Of a DNA stretch of 64,000 bases, positions 51,477 to 59,827 are shown in pieces (position 1 is the first letter of the stretch; every line of letters begins with the position of its first letter). Made by a program: the position numbers and the translations under genes. Source of the DNA: CAYFQB01 sp964345225 (lineage in GTDB: Bacteria; Nitrospirota; Thermodesulfovibrionia; Thermodesulfovibrionales; UBA6898). Where the stretch lies: positions 1 through 64,000 of the forward strand of contig CAYFQB010000011.1 of assembly GCA_964345225.1 (NCBI GenBank). The letters run 5' to 3'. Under the pieces are notes generated by a model that ran no database searches, was not told the origin of the DNA, and saw only the letters and a list, made by a program, of their open reading frames with translations.

Positions 51477-51543
51477 TCCGTAAGAAAGTGTTGTTGTTTT
51501 ATCCTAACTGGGAGCTAAGCTCTGTCCTTTCTGACGGGGTTTA
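51475..51543. repeat. Family-1 repeat between GNAT and EF-Tu-like genes
   Basis: TTACTCCGTAAGAAAGTGTT and the terminal CTTTCTGACGGGGTTTA form the arms, with CTAACTGGGAGCTAAGCTCT in the middle (AGCT-rich small palindrome). It directly abuts the stop of the 85-aa gene and the 5' end of the GNAT frame. Confidence 0.65.
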
Positions 51544-51801
51544 CTATTCAGTAATCTTATATACCTTGTCGTGCCTACGGACTTTTTCTTCGAGCTTAAT
51601 CCCGACCATATCACCCTTTTTCGCCTTTTCAACTGATTGATGCTCTATCTGCATTGACTTTATGGTTGTTTTGTAGTCAGTGGTATGGCCCTTGATATGG
51701 ATACCGTCACCAATGGACAGTTCGTCATTAGTTATTTCTATTGCCACGACAGCGATCTTGTCATAATAATTATGTACAACACCGACCTCTATTTCAGCCA
51801 T
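51544..51801 (-). CDS. EF-Tu domain-2-like small protein
   Basis: This 85-aa beta-barrel protein resembles the second domain of translation GTPases: EVGVVHNYYDKIAVVAIEI, then LSIGDGIHIKGHTTDYKTTIKSMQIEHQSVEKAKKGDMVGIKL. Stand-alone versions are known as translation elongation factor-like proteins, without assigned function, and lack a GTPase domain. Excellent Shine-Dalgarno (AGGAGG, 51808-51813). Monocistronic. Confidence 0.82.
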   Translation of the reverse strand: MAEIEVGVVHNYYDKIAVVAIEITNDELSIGDGIHIKGHTTDYKTTIKSMQIEHQSVEKAKKGDMVGIKLEEKVRRHDKVYKITE

Positions 51802-51908
51802 AAAAGAACCTCCTATCTTTTTTTAATATTCTTTCTATTATAAATTTATATTGTCAAGTAATAAAAAAGGTTTTGCCTGTTTAAAAAATCCATTGCTGGT
51901 GTGATCTT

Positions 51909-52088
51909 TCATCTTTTATCATATTTATGCTCAATCCAGTATAACTGCTTGTGACCTTTTGCTTCATATTGTGATAATTCCCTCAAGGCATCTTTTTTTG
52001 ATAAGAACTGTTTCACGAAGAATTTGTTACCATGGTCGTCCTGTCGATACAGTATCCAGCGCTTAAGGTTTTTGACTAACTTTTTCAA
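51909..52088 (-). CDS. 59-aa conserved-looking small protein
   Basis: The frame from TTG 52088 gives MKKLVKNLKRWILYRQDDHG, NKFFVKQFLSKKDALRELSQ and a YEAKGHKQLYWIEHKYDKR C-terminus, ending TGA at 51909-51911. The aromatic and charged pattern (WxLYRQDDxGNxF...YExKGHKQxYW) looks like a compact folded domain rather than noise, but I cannot name a family. There is no clear Shine-Dalgarno. A family-1 repeat lies only 12 bases upstream and may have displaced the original start region. Confidence 0.55.
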   Translation of the reverse strand: MKKLVKNLKRWILYRQDDHGNKFFVKQFLSKKDALRELSQYEAKGHKQLYWIEHKYDKR

Positions 52089-52099
52089 AGTTCTATTTT

Positions 52100-52143
52100 T
52101 TTCCGTTTAGAAATTGTTGTTATTTTCTTCTAACAGGGTTTAC
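52100..52143. repeat. Short family-1 repeat
   Basis: TCCGTTTAGAAATTGTTGTT and ATTTTCTTCTAACAGGGTTT form the arms. It is nearly identical to 14229-14283, including the GTTGTTATTTTCTTCTAACA stretch. Confidence 0.75.
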
Positions 52144-52186
52144 TAATCTTAATAGTTATTTGGCTATCAAAACACCATATTTTTTA

Positions 52187-52290
52187 TCCCTCGACGCTTC
52201 TAAAACACCAGGCTTTAGGCCGGTGATGAAGCGGGGCTCGGGGATTCCGCTCAGAAACCCCGGACTTTAGTCCGGGTGAGCTTCATTCAA
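52187..52290 (+). repeat. Double-hairpin IS605-end-like repeat (family 3, second full copy)
   Basis: CGACGCTTCTAAAACACCAG, then GCTTTAGGCCGGTGATGAAG, CGGGGCTCGGGGATTCCGCT and CCCCGGACTTTAGTCCGGG with TGAGCTTCATTCAA follow the copy at 40750-40853 with about ten differences. Some differences in the first hairpin are compensated (AGGCTTTAGGCC versus GGGCTTTAGCCC). The spacer 52291-52453 beyond it shows nothing further. Confidence 0.7.
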
Positions 52291-52453
52291 CGGACCTTTT
52301 AAAATAAAATCAGGCCCACCATGTATCTATTAATTCCCATCCTTCCCGGGCGTATTCATTTAAAATTCGGGTTGTTCGTTCTCCCATACCCAAAATTAAT
52401 GTACATTTATATTCATATTTTTGTTTATACGTCATGCCTCCTTCTTATTTTTA

Positions 52454-52696
52454 TTATATTTCTAACGGATAGATCAATAATCCCAATAGCGCCTGGTGAA
52501 ATATCACAAATTTGTGAGATAGAGAATTAATAACTCCTATCGCTGTACCCAGTGCAGTTCCAATACAAGCAGCTAATGCAATCCAATAAGTTCCAAGCAG
52601 TGTACTGAGCATTGCACCAATGCCGGTTCCTAATGCGACACATATACCTGCGCCGATTGCCATGTTTTGATTGGAGGATTTATTTTTGCAATCCAT
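52454..52696 (-). CDS. Small glycine-zipper membrane protein
   Basis: This 80-aa protein has a hydrophilic start (MDCKNKSSNQN) followed by two hydrophobic glycine-rich segments (AIGAGICVALGTGIGAMLST and WIALAACIGTALGTAIGV) in a glycine-zipper pattern. Such short proteins are common and of unknown function. Shine-Dalgarno AAAGGAAA is present. The C-terminal 20 residues (SLSHKFVIFHQALL...) depart from the pattern and may reflect a changed stop. Confidence 0.6.
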   Translation of the reverse strand: MDCKNKSSNQNMAIGAGICVALGTGIGAMLSTLLGTYWIALAACIGTALGTAIGVINSLSHKFVIFHQALLGLLIYPLEI

Positions 52697-52791
52697 CTTT
52701 TTATTTCCTTTTGTCTAAAGACAAAGTTGAACGTGCATGTTCATACACCAGAATATGAGAGAACAGACAGAATGTCAAGAACCTCTGGATG

Positions 52792-53670
52792 TCAAAGATT
52801 TCTTTTTTTTAGATGAATTTCAAAAATTCTAGGCCACATTTTTCCTGTAACAAAGAGTCTGTCATGGGCTTGATCGTATGCGATTCCATTGAGAACTGCA
52901 TCTTTGTTTTTCCGTTTATCGACAGGAAGAAGTCCAGTTAAATCTATCAATCCGAGCGTTTTTCCCGAATCTGGATCTATCCGTGCAATAATATCAGTTC
53001 GCCAGATATTGGCATATATCTCGCCTTTGATATACTCAAGTTCGTTCAGATTCATTAAGGGCATGTCATTAATATGAACTCTTATGATTTTTTGGATCTT
53101 AAAGGTATCAGGGTTTAAAAATCGCAAGATATTCGTTCCATCACTTATGATGAGAGAGTGACCATCATCTGTGAGACCCCATCCCTCTCCTTCGTAGCTA
53201 AATTCGCCAAGCAGTTGCAATGTGTTTGGCTCATAAATAAAACCTTTATGACTGCGCCATGTCAGCTGAAATATTCTTTCTTTGAGTATGGTTATCCCTT
53301 CGGCAAAATACTGTTTTGGTACATCGACTTTCTTTTTGATCTTACCCGTTTTTAAATCAATTATACGAAGACTGGATAATCCATATTGTCCGGTGCTTTC
53401 ATAAAGAGTGCCGTTTTTAAATATAAGCCCCTGAGAGAAAGCGGTAAAGTCATGTGGCCAGCTGTTTACTATTTCGTAGATATAGGTTGGTAACACTTCT
53501 GAAGAATTTTTAGAATTTGAGTTATTTGTCACACCGGCCCAAGCACTGATCCAAGAAAATGACAACAGGCAGATGACTGACAATATATAGGTATTTTTAA
53601 TCGACCGCTTTTGATCAGTCAGGTTGAAGTTGCAGTTATGTATTTTCTTTCTTTTATCCAATTCAAGCAT
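52792..53670 (-). CDS. Glutaminyl-peptide cyclotransferase (glutamine cyclotransferase)
   Basis: This is a five-bladed propeller glutaminyl cyclase that forms N-terminal pyroglutamate. It has YIYEIVNSWPHDFTAFSQGL, YESTGQYGLSSLRIIDLKTG, FAEGITILKERIFQLTWRSHKGFIY, GEGWGLTDDGHSLIISDGT, LNELEYIKGEIYANIW and AVLNGIAYD, matching the plant/bacterial glutamine cyclotransferase family. An N-terminal hydrophobic segment (TYILSVICLLSFSWISAWA) indicates export. The start at ATG 53670 avoids overlap; ATG 53730 would overlap the upstream methyltransferase gene by 23 bases. Confidence 0.88.
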   Translation of the reverse strand: MLELDKRKKIHNCNFNLTDQKRSIKNTYILSVICLLSFSWISAWAGVTNNSNSKNSSEVLPTYIYEIVNSWPHDFTAFSQGLIFKNGTLYESTGQYGLSSLRIIDLKTGKIKKKVDVPKQYFAEGITILKERIFQLTWRSHKGFIYEPNTLQLLGEFSYEGEGWGLTDDGHSLIISDGTNILRFLNPDTFKIQKIIRVHINDMPLMNLNELEYIKGEIYANIWRTDIIARIDPDSGKTLGLIDLTGLLPVDKRKNKDAVLNGIAYDQAHDRLFVTGKMWPRIFEIHLKKRNL

Positions 53671-53707
53671 CGGCTTCTCGGTCTTACTGCTACAGTTTGT
53701 TAGCTCT

Positions 53708-54340
53708 TTATCTTTTTCTAAGAAATGCATAAATTGCTTTATGAACTGCAAATTTACCCTCAACTTCAACTGTTTCCAATTCTTCAATTTCAAAAAGAGG
53801 TTTAAATAAAGAAGCCATCTCGCTTTCTGACGAAAAGTATAAAACAGTATCGAGGGGAGTCTTTCTATACTTTCCTGCTCCACCAAATTGAGGGCTATCC
53901 TCGCTAAAGCAAACTGATAAATACTTTCCATCAGGTTTAAGTAATCTGTAAACATTGTTAATATACTTCTCTCTGTCTGGCGGAAAAATATGATGTAACA
54001 ATTCCCAGTCGTATGCAAAATCGAATGTATCTTGAACTTCGGTCATATCACCGAGAATATCAGCTACTATAAAGTTACTTTTAACACCTTTACTCTTTGC
54101 AGAATTTCTTGCTATTTCAATTGCACTTTCTGAAAAATCAATACCTGTAACATCAAATCCCATGCTTGACAGATAAATTGCATAATTCCCGGTACCGCAC
54201 CCCAAGTCAATAACTTTACATGGCTTTATTTTTTCTGTTTTAACGATTTGTTGAATGATCTTAGGTGGAGTTTCTATGTTCCAAGGAATTTCTTCAGGTG
54301 GAATGCTGCTATATATTTTTTCCATTTGATCCTTTATCAT
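53708..54340 (-). CDS. Class I SAM-dependent methyltransferase
   Basis: This protein of about 210 aa has motif I KVIDLGCGTGNYAIYLSSMG, VTGIDFSESAIEIARNSAK, VADILGD, and FDFAYDWELLHHIFPPDREKYINNVYRLLKPDGKYLSVCF. This is typical of small-molecule methyltransferases such as the thiopurine/TehB-like group. I use ATG 54340 because GGGAGAG lies just upstream. Adjacent to the glutaminyl cyclase gene; the substrate is unknown. Confidence 0.82.
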   Translation of the reverse strand: MIKDQMEKIYSSIPPEEIPWNIETPPKIIQQIVKTEKIKPCKVIDLGCGTGNYAIYLSSMGFDVTGIDFSESAIEIARNSAKSKGVKSNFIVADILGDMTEVQDTFDFAYDWELLHHIFPPDREKYINNVYRLLKPDGKYLSVCFSEDSPQFGGAGKYRKTPLDTVLYFSSESEMASLFKPLFEIEELETVEVEGKFAVHKAIYAFLRKR

Positions 54341-54418
54341 CAAAACTCTCCCTTTGTATTTGAACAGTAACAATTAAAATCAGCGGCGCCGTAAGGATAC
54401 CGGCTGGCCCCTCTGCCA

Positions 54419-54970
54419 TCATTTATTATTAAAAATAATATCATCCTCAGTATTCAATACCTTATCTTTGCCTTTTGAAGTTAAGTTAAAGTTTTTCCCA
54501 TCTTCCGTTAATTCATAAATATAGTTTTGCTCCCAGGCATCCTTTATCCAGCCTTTTCTGACTGGGCGGTCACCTATAACTACCTGAATATTATCAGGAT
54601 ATTTACCTTCATTCTCTTTATATTTCTGAAGAGCGCTGACAATTTTATTACCTTCTTCAAGGGTCTGTTCCGGCTTCACGTAATTATCAGTATACCAGCT
54701 TGCTACCGAAAAACCGCCAAGGATAAGGATGAGAAAGAATACCGGGATAATAAAAACAAGAATAATAACAGCCCATACAACATCCTTCTTTTGATAATGT
54801 GGAGCTATACCCTTTTTATTTAACCTTATAATATCAATTACGCTCCAGATCAGGGCAGCTGGGTAGAGCGGGGTAAGTCCAAGCAGTAACATTATTATGC
54901 CCCGGATGTTCTTACCGTAATATAACTGACCAAGCCCCGGTACTATTATGGATAAGATTAAAGGTAACAT
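54419..54970 (-). CDS. Membrane protein with C-terminal pseudopilin (T2SG)-like domain
   Basis: This 183-aa protein has two or three hydrophobic segments (about residues 1-50 and 66-90) in an arrangement like TM2-type proteins (PGLGQLYYGKNIRGI). A soluble C-terminal domain resembling the major pseudopilin follows: SALQKYKENEGKYPDNIQVV and a calcium-site-like SKGKDKVLNTEDDI end. The combination is unusual. The function is unknown. Confidence 0.65.
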   Translation of the reverse strand: MLPLILSIIVPGLGQLYYGKNIRGIIMLLLGLTPLYPAALIWSVIDIIRLNKKGIAPHYQKKDVVWAVIILVFIIPVFFLILILGGFSVASWYTDNYVKPEQTLEEGNKIVSALQKYKENEGKYPDNIQVVIGDRPVRKGWIKDAWEQNYIYELTEDGKNFNLTSKGKDKVLNTEDDIIFNNK

Positions 54971-55085
54971 TATTTTATAATCCTAACATGCTGAAGAGTC
55001 AGTTTAATAGTCTTTAAGATAAAAAATGAAATTAGTTTTTTTAAAAAAGTACATGAAATGAAAAGGGGATTTTAAATAAGAAAAG

Positions 55086-56789
55086 CTATAACCTTCCTGA
55101 CCTTATTATTGAAATTATAAGCCAGATTCCGAGCAGAAAAGCAAATCCAAACGTAATAAAGCCCAGAAGAGACATCCCGTAAATCTTTGGACCGACCCCT
55201 GTTGCATGCATTATGGCTGAGCTCAAAAGAATGGCACTGATAATCATACTGAATGCTATCCTGTTGCTTGAGCGGTCCATGTCCCTGATAAATTTATCAA
55301 GCCCGATGGGGGTCATCTTTATGTGTAGCTCGTCCCTTAAAACTTTTCGTATGAACTGCTTCATCTGTTTGGGGAAGAAGATGATGGAATCACCTATCTC
55401 AATTATGTTTTTCCTGGCTCTATCCAAAAAATAGGAAGGGCTTATCTTTTCTCTTATAAGTTTTGAGGCATAGGGTTCAGAAGCGGCTATAAAATTGAAG
55501 TCAGGGTCTAATTCCCTGCCGATATTTTCAAGGATAAGCATTGCCTTGTTAACGAGGAGGAGATCAGAAGGTATTGTCATTCTGTGTTTTAATGCAAGAT
55601 GGGTAACTGTATCCATGTAATCTGCAAAGTTTATCTCCTTTAAAGAGAGTTCATAAAGTGGCTCAAGAAAATCAGCCAGGTCAGCCTTGAATTCCTTCCT
55701 GAAGATATCGTAGTCTATGTCTTTGGGAACCAGGCCGAGCTCAATGTATTGGTCTATCAGCCTGTCGAAGTCCTTATTAATTAGTGCAATAAATGTATTT
55801 GCCATTGTCTCTCTGAGTTCTTTTGAAACCCTTCCGACGATTCCAAAATCAGTAAAACCCATTCTTCCATCAGGCATTGCAAATATGTTTCCTGGATGAG
55901 GGTCTGCATGGAAAAAACCGTCTTCAAGGACCTGTTTGAAATAGGCATCTACTCCGATCTTTGCAAGATTTTTACGATTAAGACCAAGATTTTTAATCTC
56001 ATCGATATCATCGATTCTGATTCCTACAATTCTTTCCATAATAAGTAATTTATCTGTCGTAAATTCACTGAAAATATTTGGTATATATACATCATTAATT
56101 TTTTCGAAATTTTTTCTGAAGTGGAGACAGTTTTTAGCCTCTCTTATGAAATCAAGTTCTTTTCTTATTGTTTTGGTAAATTCCTCAACTATGCCGGTAG
56201 GGTTGAAAAAAGCGCTTTCAGGGACGTATTTTTCCATCAGATGGGCTGTTGTTGTAAGTATATTTATATCGGTCTCGATTAATTCTCTTATATCGGGCCG
56301 CTGTACTTTTACTACAACATCGCTACCGTCAAGTAGCGTACCATGATATACCTGTGCTATGGAAGCAGCTGCAACCGGCTCTTCATCTAGTTTTGAAAAA
56401 ATCTGGTCTATCTTTTGTTTTGTTTCTTCTTCAATTATCTTTACTGCCTCTTTGTTAGGGAAGGGCGGGACCCTGTCCTGAAGTTTCTTGAATTCATCAG
56501 AGAATTGTTTGGTGATAAGATCAGGCCTTGAAGAGAGGAGTTGTGCAAGTTTAATAAAGCTTGGTCCAAGCTCGGCAAATGACATTCTCAGTCTTTCAGG
56601 AACAGTTGGACTCTTTAGTGATGGCCATTGCCCGAAAGATTTCAGTCTTTTCCTGAAAGGAATAAATCTGTTCAGATGGAGCTGATCGATTATTCTGCCA
56701 AAACCGTACTTTAGGAAGACATTAATAATCTGTCTTGCTCTGCTAACATTTTTGTACGTTCTTTTAAATCTCAGGAGGTCAAAGGGCAT
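55086..56789 (-). CDS. ubiB: UbiB/ABC1-family atypical kinase
   Basis: This 567-aa member of the UbiB/AarF family is linked to quinone biosynthesis. It has the KxGQ-equivalent segment FAELGPSFIKLAQLLSSRPD, the A-rich loop PVAAASIAQVYHGTL with VVVKVQRP lysine, and the catalytic FHADPHPGNIF and FTDFGIVG motifs. Two C-terminal transmembrane segments (about 515-565) are present. It is preceded by a phasin-like gene 19 bases upstream, a recurring pair. Confidence 0.93.
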   Translation of the reverse strand: MPFDLLRFKRTYKNVSRARQIINVFLKYGFGRIIDQLHLNRFIPFRKRLKSFGQWPSLKSPTVPERLRMSFAELGPSFIKLAQLLSSRPDLITKQFSDEFKKLQDRVPPFPNKEAVKIIEEETKQKIDQIFSKLDEEPVAAASIAQVYHGTLLDGSDVVVKVQRPDIRELIETDINILTTTAHLMEKYVPESAFFNPTGIVEEFTKTIRKELDFIREAKNCLHFRKNFEKINDVYIPNIFSEFTTDKLLIMERIVGIRIDDIDEIKNLGLNRKNLAKIGVDAYFKQVLEDGFFHADPHPGNIFAMPDGRMGFTDFGIVGRVSKELRETMANTFIALINKDFDRLIDQYIELGLVPKDIDYDIFRKEFKADLADFLEPLYELSLKEINFADYMDTVTHLALKHRMTIPSDLLLVNKAMLILENIGRELDPDFNFIAASEPYASKLIREKISPSYFLDRARKNIIEIGDSIIFFPKQMKQFIRKVLRDELHIKMTPIGLDKFIRDMDRSSNRIAFSMIISAILLSSAIMHATGVGPKIYGMSLLGFITFGFAFLLGIWLIISIIRSGRL

Positions 56790-56808
56790 TTAATGGTATT
56801 GTTAATTA

Positions 56809-57114
56809 TTATTTTGATTTTTCCATTTTATCAATTCTTGAGGAAAGAGAATTAATTTTTTCATCTAATTTATCTATATCGGACTTGGAAGGCAGGTTCA
56901 TTCTCCCGAGAGATTTATCAATTATTTCACCGATATTTTTACTCAGGTCTGCTGTGTTCTTTTCGGCCTTTTCAGTCCATTCTTTTACGAGTTTTGCACC
57001 CTGAGATTCGCTTAGCTCACCTTTTTTAACAAGATCGTCAACAAACTCCTTAACCTTCTCCTGAACTCCGAAACCAGCGAGTAAAGCATTTCTTACCATA
57101 TCGAAAAGTGCCAT
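56809..57114 (-). CDS. Phasin-superfamily small helical protein
   Basis: This 101-aa helical protein has MALFDMVRNALLAGFGVQEKVKEFVDDLVKKGELSES and a C-terminal coiled coil (DIDKLDEKINSLSSRIDKME), matching the phasin-superfamily/poly-granule-associated short proteins found upstream of ubiB in several phyla. The role is not established. It shares an operon with ubiB. Confidence 0.8.
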   Translation of the reverse strand: MALFDMVRNALLAGFGVQEKVKEFVDDLVKKGELSESQGAKLVKEWTEKAEKNTADLSKNIGEIIDKSLGRMNLPSKSDIDKLDEKINSLSSRIDKMEKSK

Positions 57115-57192
57115 TACTGCCTCCTTATTGCTTTCCCTTCCTTGAAAGGGGAGATTTTTATTTATATTTTCAGCGGTTTATTATCCAGTTTA

Positions 57193-59823
57193 TTAAAGCT
57201 TTTTCTTTATTATATCGTATAATGATTCAAGCGCTTTGTCCAGTTTTTTGATATCCTTGGTACCTCCCTGTGCTATATCGGGCTTTCCGCCTCCTCTTCC
57301 ACCAGCAGAAGCTGCAATATGCTTAAGGATGTCACCGGCGTTAAATCTGTTGACGAGATCTTTTGTTACCATGGCAACCATTGAGGCCTGGTCATCTTTT
57401 ACTGATGCAAGCAGTAAAATACCTGAGCCCAATCTGTCTCTTATATTGTCGGCCATTAGCCTGAGGTCCTTCTGTTTGATACCGTCTACCCTGTATGCAA
57501 CGGCTTTCAGTCCATTGATTTCCCTGACTTTCTTCAGAATTTTTGAAGAATCTTCAATAACCGATCTGCCCTTGAGTTTTTCAAAAGCCTTTTCAAGTTC
57601 TTTCATCTCTGAGAGTATTTTTGTTAATTTTTCAGTGGGGCTGTCAGATGCCTTGATCATTTCTGAAATTTTCCTGAGTTCCCTCTCCCCATTTCTCAAA
57701 TAAAGAAAGGCTTCTTTTCCTGTAACAGCTTCAATTCTTCTGATACCTGATGCTACGCTTCCTTCAGAGATAATCTTGAACAAACCTATATCACCGGTTG
57801 CACGTACATGTGTACCCCCGCATATCTCTGAACTGACATCAGGTACGGTAATTACTCTGACCTGATCTCCATATTTCTCTCCAAAAAGTGCTATTGACCC
57901 TGCTTCGATTGCGTGTTTTGTCTCCATGACAGAGTAATCTAATCTTATATTTTTAAGAATGTTTTCGTTCACTTCATCTTCAATTCTTTCTATTGTTTCC
58001 TGATCAAGTGAATAAAAATGCGTAAAATCGAAACGAAGTCTTTCAGGTGAAACATATGAACCTGCCTGTTTTACGTGCTCGCCGAGCAGATTTCGAAGCG
58101 ATGAATGAAGCAGGTGTGTTGCAGTATGATTTCTCATTGTAGCGTTTCTTTTCTGATAATCAACAGCACAGTAAATTCTAGAACCTTTTTTTATTTCACC
58201 ATTTTTTACTTTTATCTTGTGGATATGGATACCCTCGACCGGCTTTTTTGTGTCCAGCACAACAGCTTCCATTTTATCAGTCCATAACCTGCCTGTATCG
58301 CCAACCTGTCCGCCTGATTCAGCATAAAAAGGTGTTATGTCGAGGAGAACTTCTCCTTCGTTTCCGGCTTTTATTTCCTCGACAAGTTCTCTGTTTACAA
58401 TAATTGCACGTACCGTGGATTCTGATTCAGTGGTTTCATATCCAGTGAATTCTGTCCTGTTAAATTGTTGAAATAGTTCTCTGTAAACGGGAGCAACTGT
58501 CTCCTCTACTGTCCATGCTGCCCGTGCCATTGACTTCTGATTCTCCATTTCTCTGTTGAAACCGGTTTCATCAATACTGAGATTATTTTCTGCAGCTATA
58601 TCCCTTGCTATGTCGAGGGGAAACCCGTATGTATCATAAAGTCTGAAAAGTTCGTTTCCTGGAATTACACTTTCACCCGATCCCTTAAGGTCTTTAATTA
58701 TATTGTTAAGCAGGAAAAGCCCCTGTTCCAGGGTCTTGCTGAATCTCTCTTCTTCGAACCTGAGGATTTTCTTAATTTTCGGGCTCTCTTCAGTTAGTTC
58801 AGGATAAATATCAGACATTGAATCAGCCACGGAATCGCATAATTTGTAAAGAACAGGCCCGTCAATATCAAGGTTTTTTGAATAACGGGATGCTCTCCTT
58901 ATAATTCTTCTTAAAACGTATCCCCTGCCTTCATTAGAAGGAATGAGTCCTTCTGAAAGCAGAAATGTAATAGACCTCATATGGTCTGAAATTACCCTTA
59001 TTGCAGTATCAGTTTCCTTGTTAACGCCGTATTCTTTTTTCGAATACTTGCATATGGATGATATGATAGGGCTAAATATGTCAGTATCAAAATTATTAAC
59101 CTTGCCATGAAGGGCTGCAGATAACCTCTCAAGACCCATGCCTGTATCAATACTTGGTTTAGGAAGCGGAGTCAAATTGCCCGAAATATCTCTATCGTAT
59201 TGCATAAAAACGAGATTCCATAACTCGAGATAACGGTCGCAATCGCATCCTACAGAGCAATCAGGCCTGCCGCATCCAATTTCACTCCCCTGGTCAATAA
59301 TTATTTCTGAGCACGGCCCGCAGGGCCCTATGTCACCCATCTGCCAGAAATTATCTTTAGCTCCGAGTCTCACTATTCTCTTGCCGGGAATACCTGTAAG
59401 TTTTTCCCAAAGCTCAGCAGCTTCGTCATCATCTTCGTATATAGAGACCCATAAATTCTCCTTTGGCAGCTTGAAATGTTCAGTAAGAAGCTCCCATGCA
59501 AAAAGAATAGCATCTTTTTTGAAGTAATCCCCAAAGGAAAAGTTGCCCAGCATCTCGAAAAAAGTATGATGCCTGGCGGTATAACCAACATTTTCCAGGT
59601 CGCTGTGCTTCCCCCCTGCACGAATGCATTTCTGACTTGTTACTGCTCGTTTGTATGGTAACCTTTCTTCTCCCAAAAACACTGATTTAAACTGAACCAT
59701 ACCTGCATTTGTAAATAACAGAGTAGGGTCATCCCTGGGTATGAGAGATGAGCTCTGAACAATTTCATGTCCTTTTGACCTGAAAAATTCCAGGAAAGCG
59801 GTTCTAATCTCACTGCTTGTCAT
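57193..59823 (-). CDS. alaS: Alanyl-tRNA synthetase
   Basis: This 876-aa class II synthetase is complete. The aminoacylation core starts MTSSEIRTAFLEFFRSKGHEIVQSSSLIP with the GAKDNFWQMGDIGPCGPCSEI region. The editing domain has HTATHLLHSSLR and ICGGTHV zinc residues. The C-terminal DHHA1 domain ends GGRGGGKPDIAQGGTKD. Downstream of the BamE-like gene with four bases between. Confidence 0.97.
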   Translation of the reverse strand: MTSSEIRTAFLEFFRSKGHEIVQSSSLIPRDDPTLLFTNAGMVQFKSVFLGEERLPYKRAVTSQKCIRAGGKHSDLENVGYTARHHTFFEMLGNFSFGDYFKKDAILFAWELLTEHFKLPKENLWVSIYEDDDEAAELWEKLTGIPGKRIVRLGAKDNFWQMGDIGPCGPCSEIIIDQGSEIGCGRPDCSVGCDCDRYLELWNLVFMQYDRDISGNLTPLPKPSIDTGMGLERLSAALHGKVNNFDTDIFSPIISSICKYSKKEYGVNKETDTAIRVISDHMRSITFLLSEGLIPSNEGRGYVLRRIIRRASRYSKNLDIDGPVLYKLCDSVADSMSDIYPELTEESPKIKKILRFEEERFSKTLEQGLFLLNNIIKDLKGSGESVIPGNELFRLYDTYGFPLDIARDIAAENNLSIDETGFNREMENQKSMARAAWTVEETVAPVYRELFQQFNRTEFTGYETTESESTVRAIIVNRELVEEIKAGNEGEVLLDITPFYAESGGQVGDTGRLWTDKMEAVVLDTKKPVEGIHIHKIKVKNGEIKKGSRIYCAVDYQKRNATMRNHTATHLLHSSLRNLLGEHVKQAGSYVSPERLRFDFTHFYSLDQETIERIEDEVNENILKNIRLDYSVMETKHAIEAGSIALFGEKYGDQVRVITVPDVSSEICGGTHVRATGDIGLFKIISEGSVASGIRRIEAVTGKEAFLYLRNGERELRKISEMIKASDSPTEKLTKILSEMKELEKAFEKLKGRSVIEDSSKILKKVREINGLKAVAYRVDGIKQKDLRLMADNIRDRLGSGILLLASVKDDQASMVAMVTKDLVNRFNAGDILKHIAASAGGRGGGKPDIAQGGTKDIKKLDKALESLYDIIKKKL

Positions 59824-59827
59824 TATT

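Noticed and set aside
52792..54018. A single 408-codon fusion of a novel domain with glutaminyl cyclase
   Set aside because: The first 96 codons are the out-of-frame shadow of the overlapping methyltransferase gene; the cyclase starts near 53670-53730.
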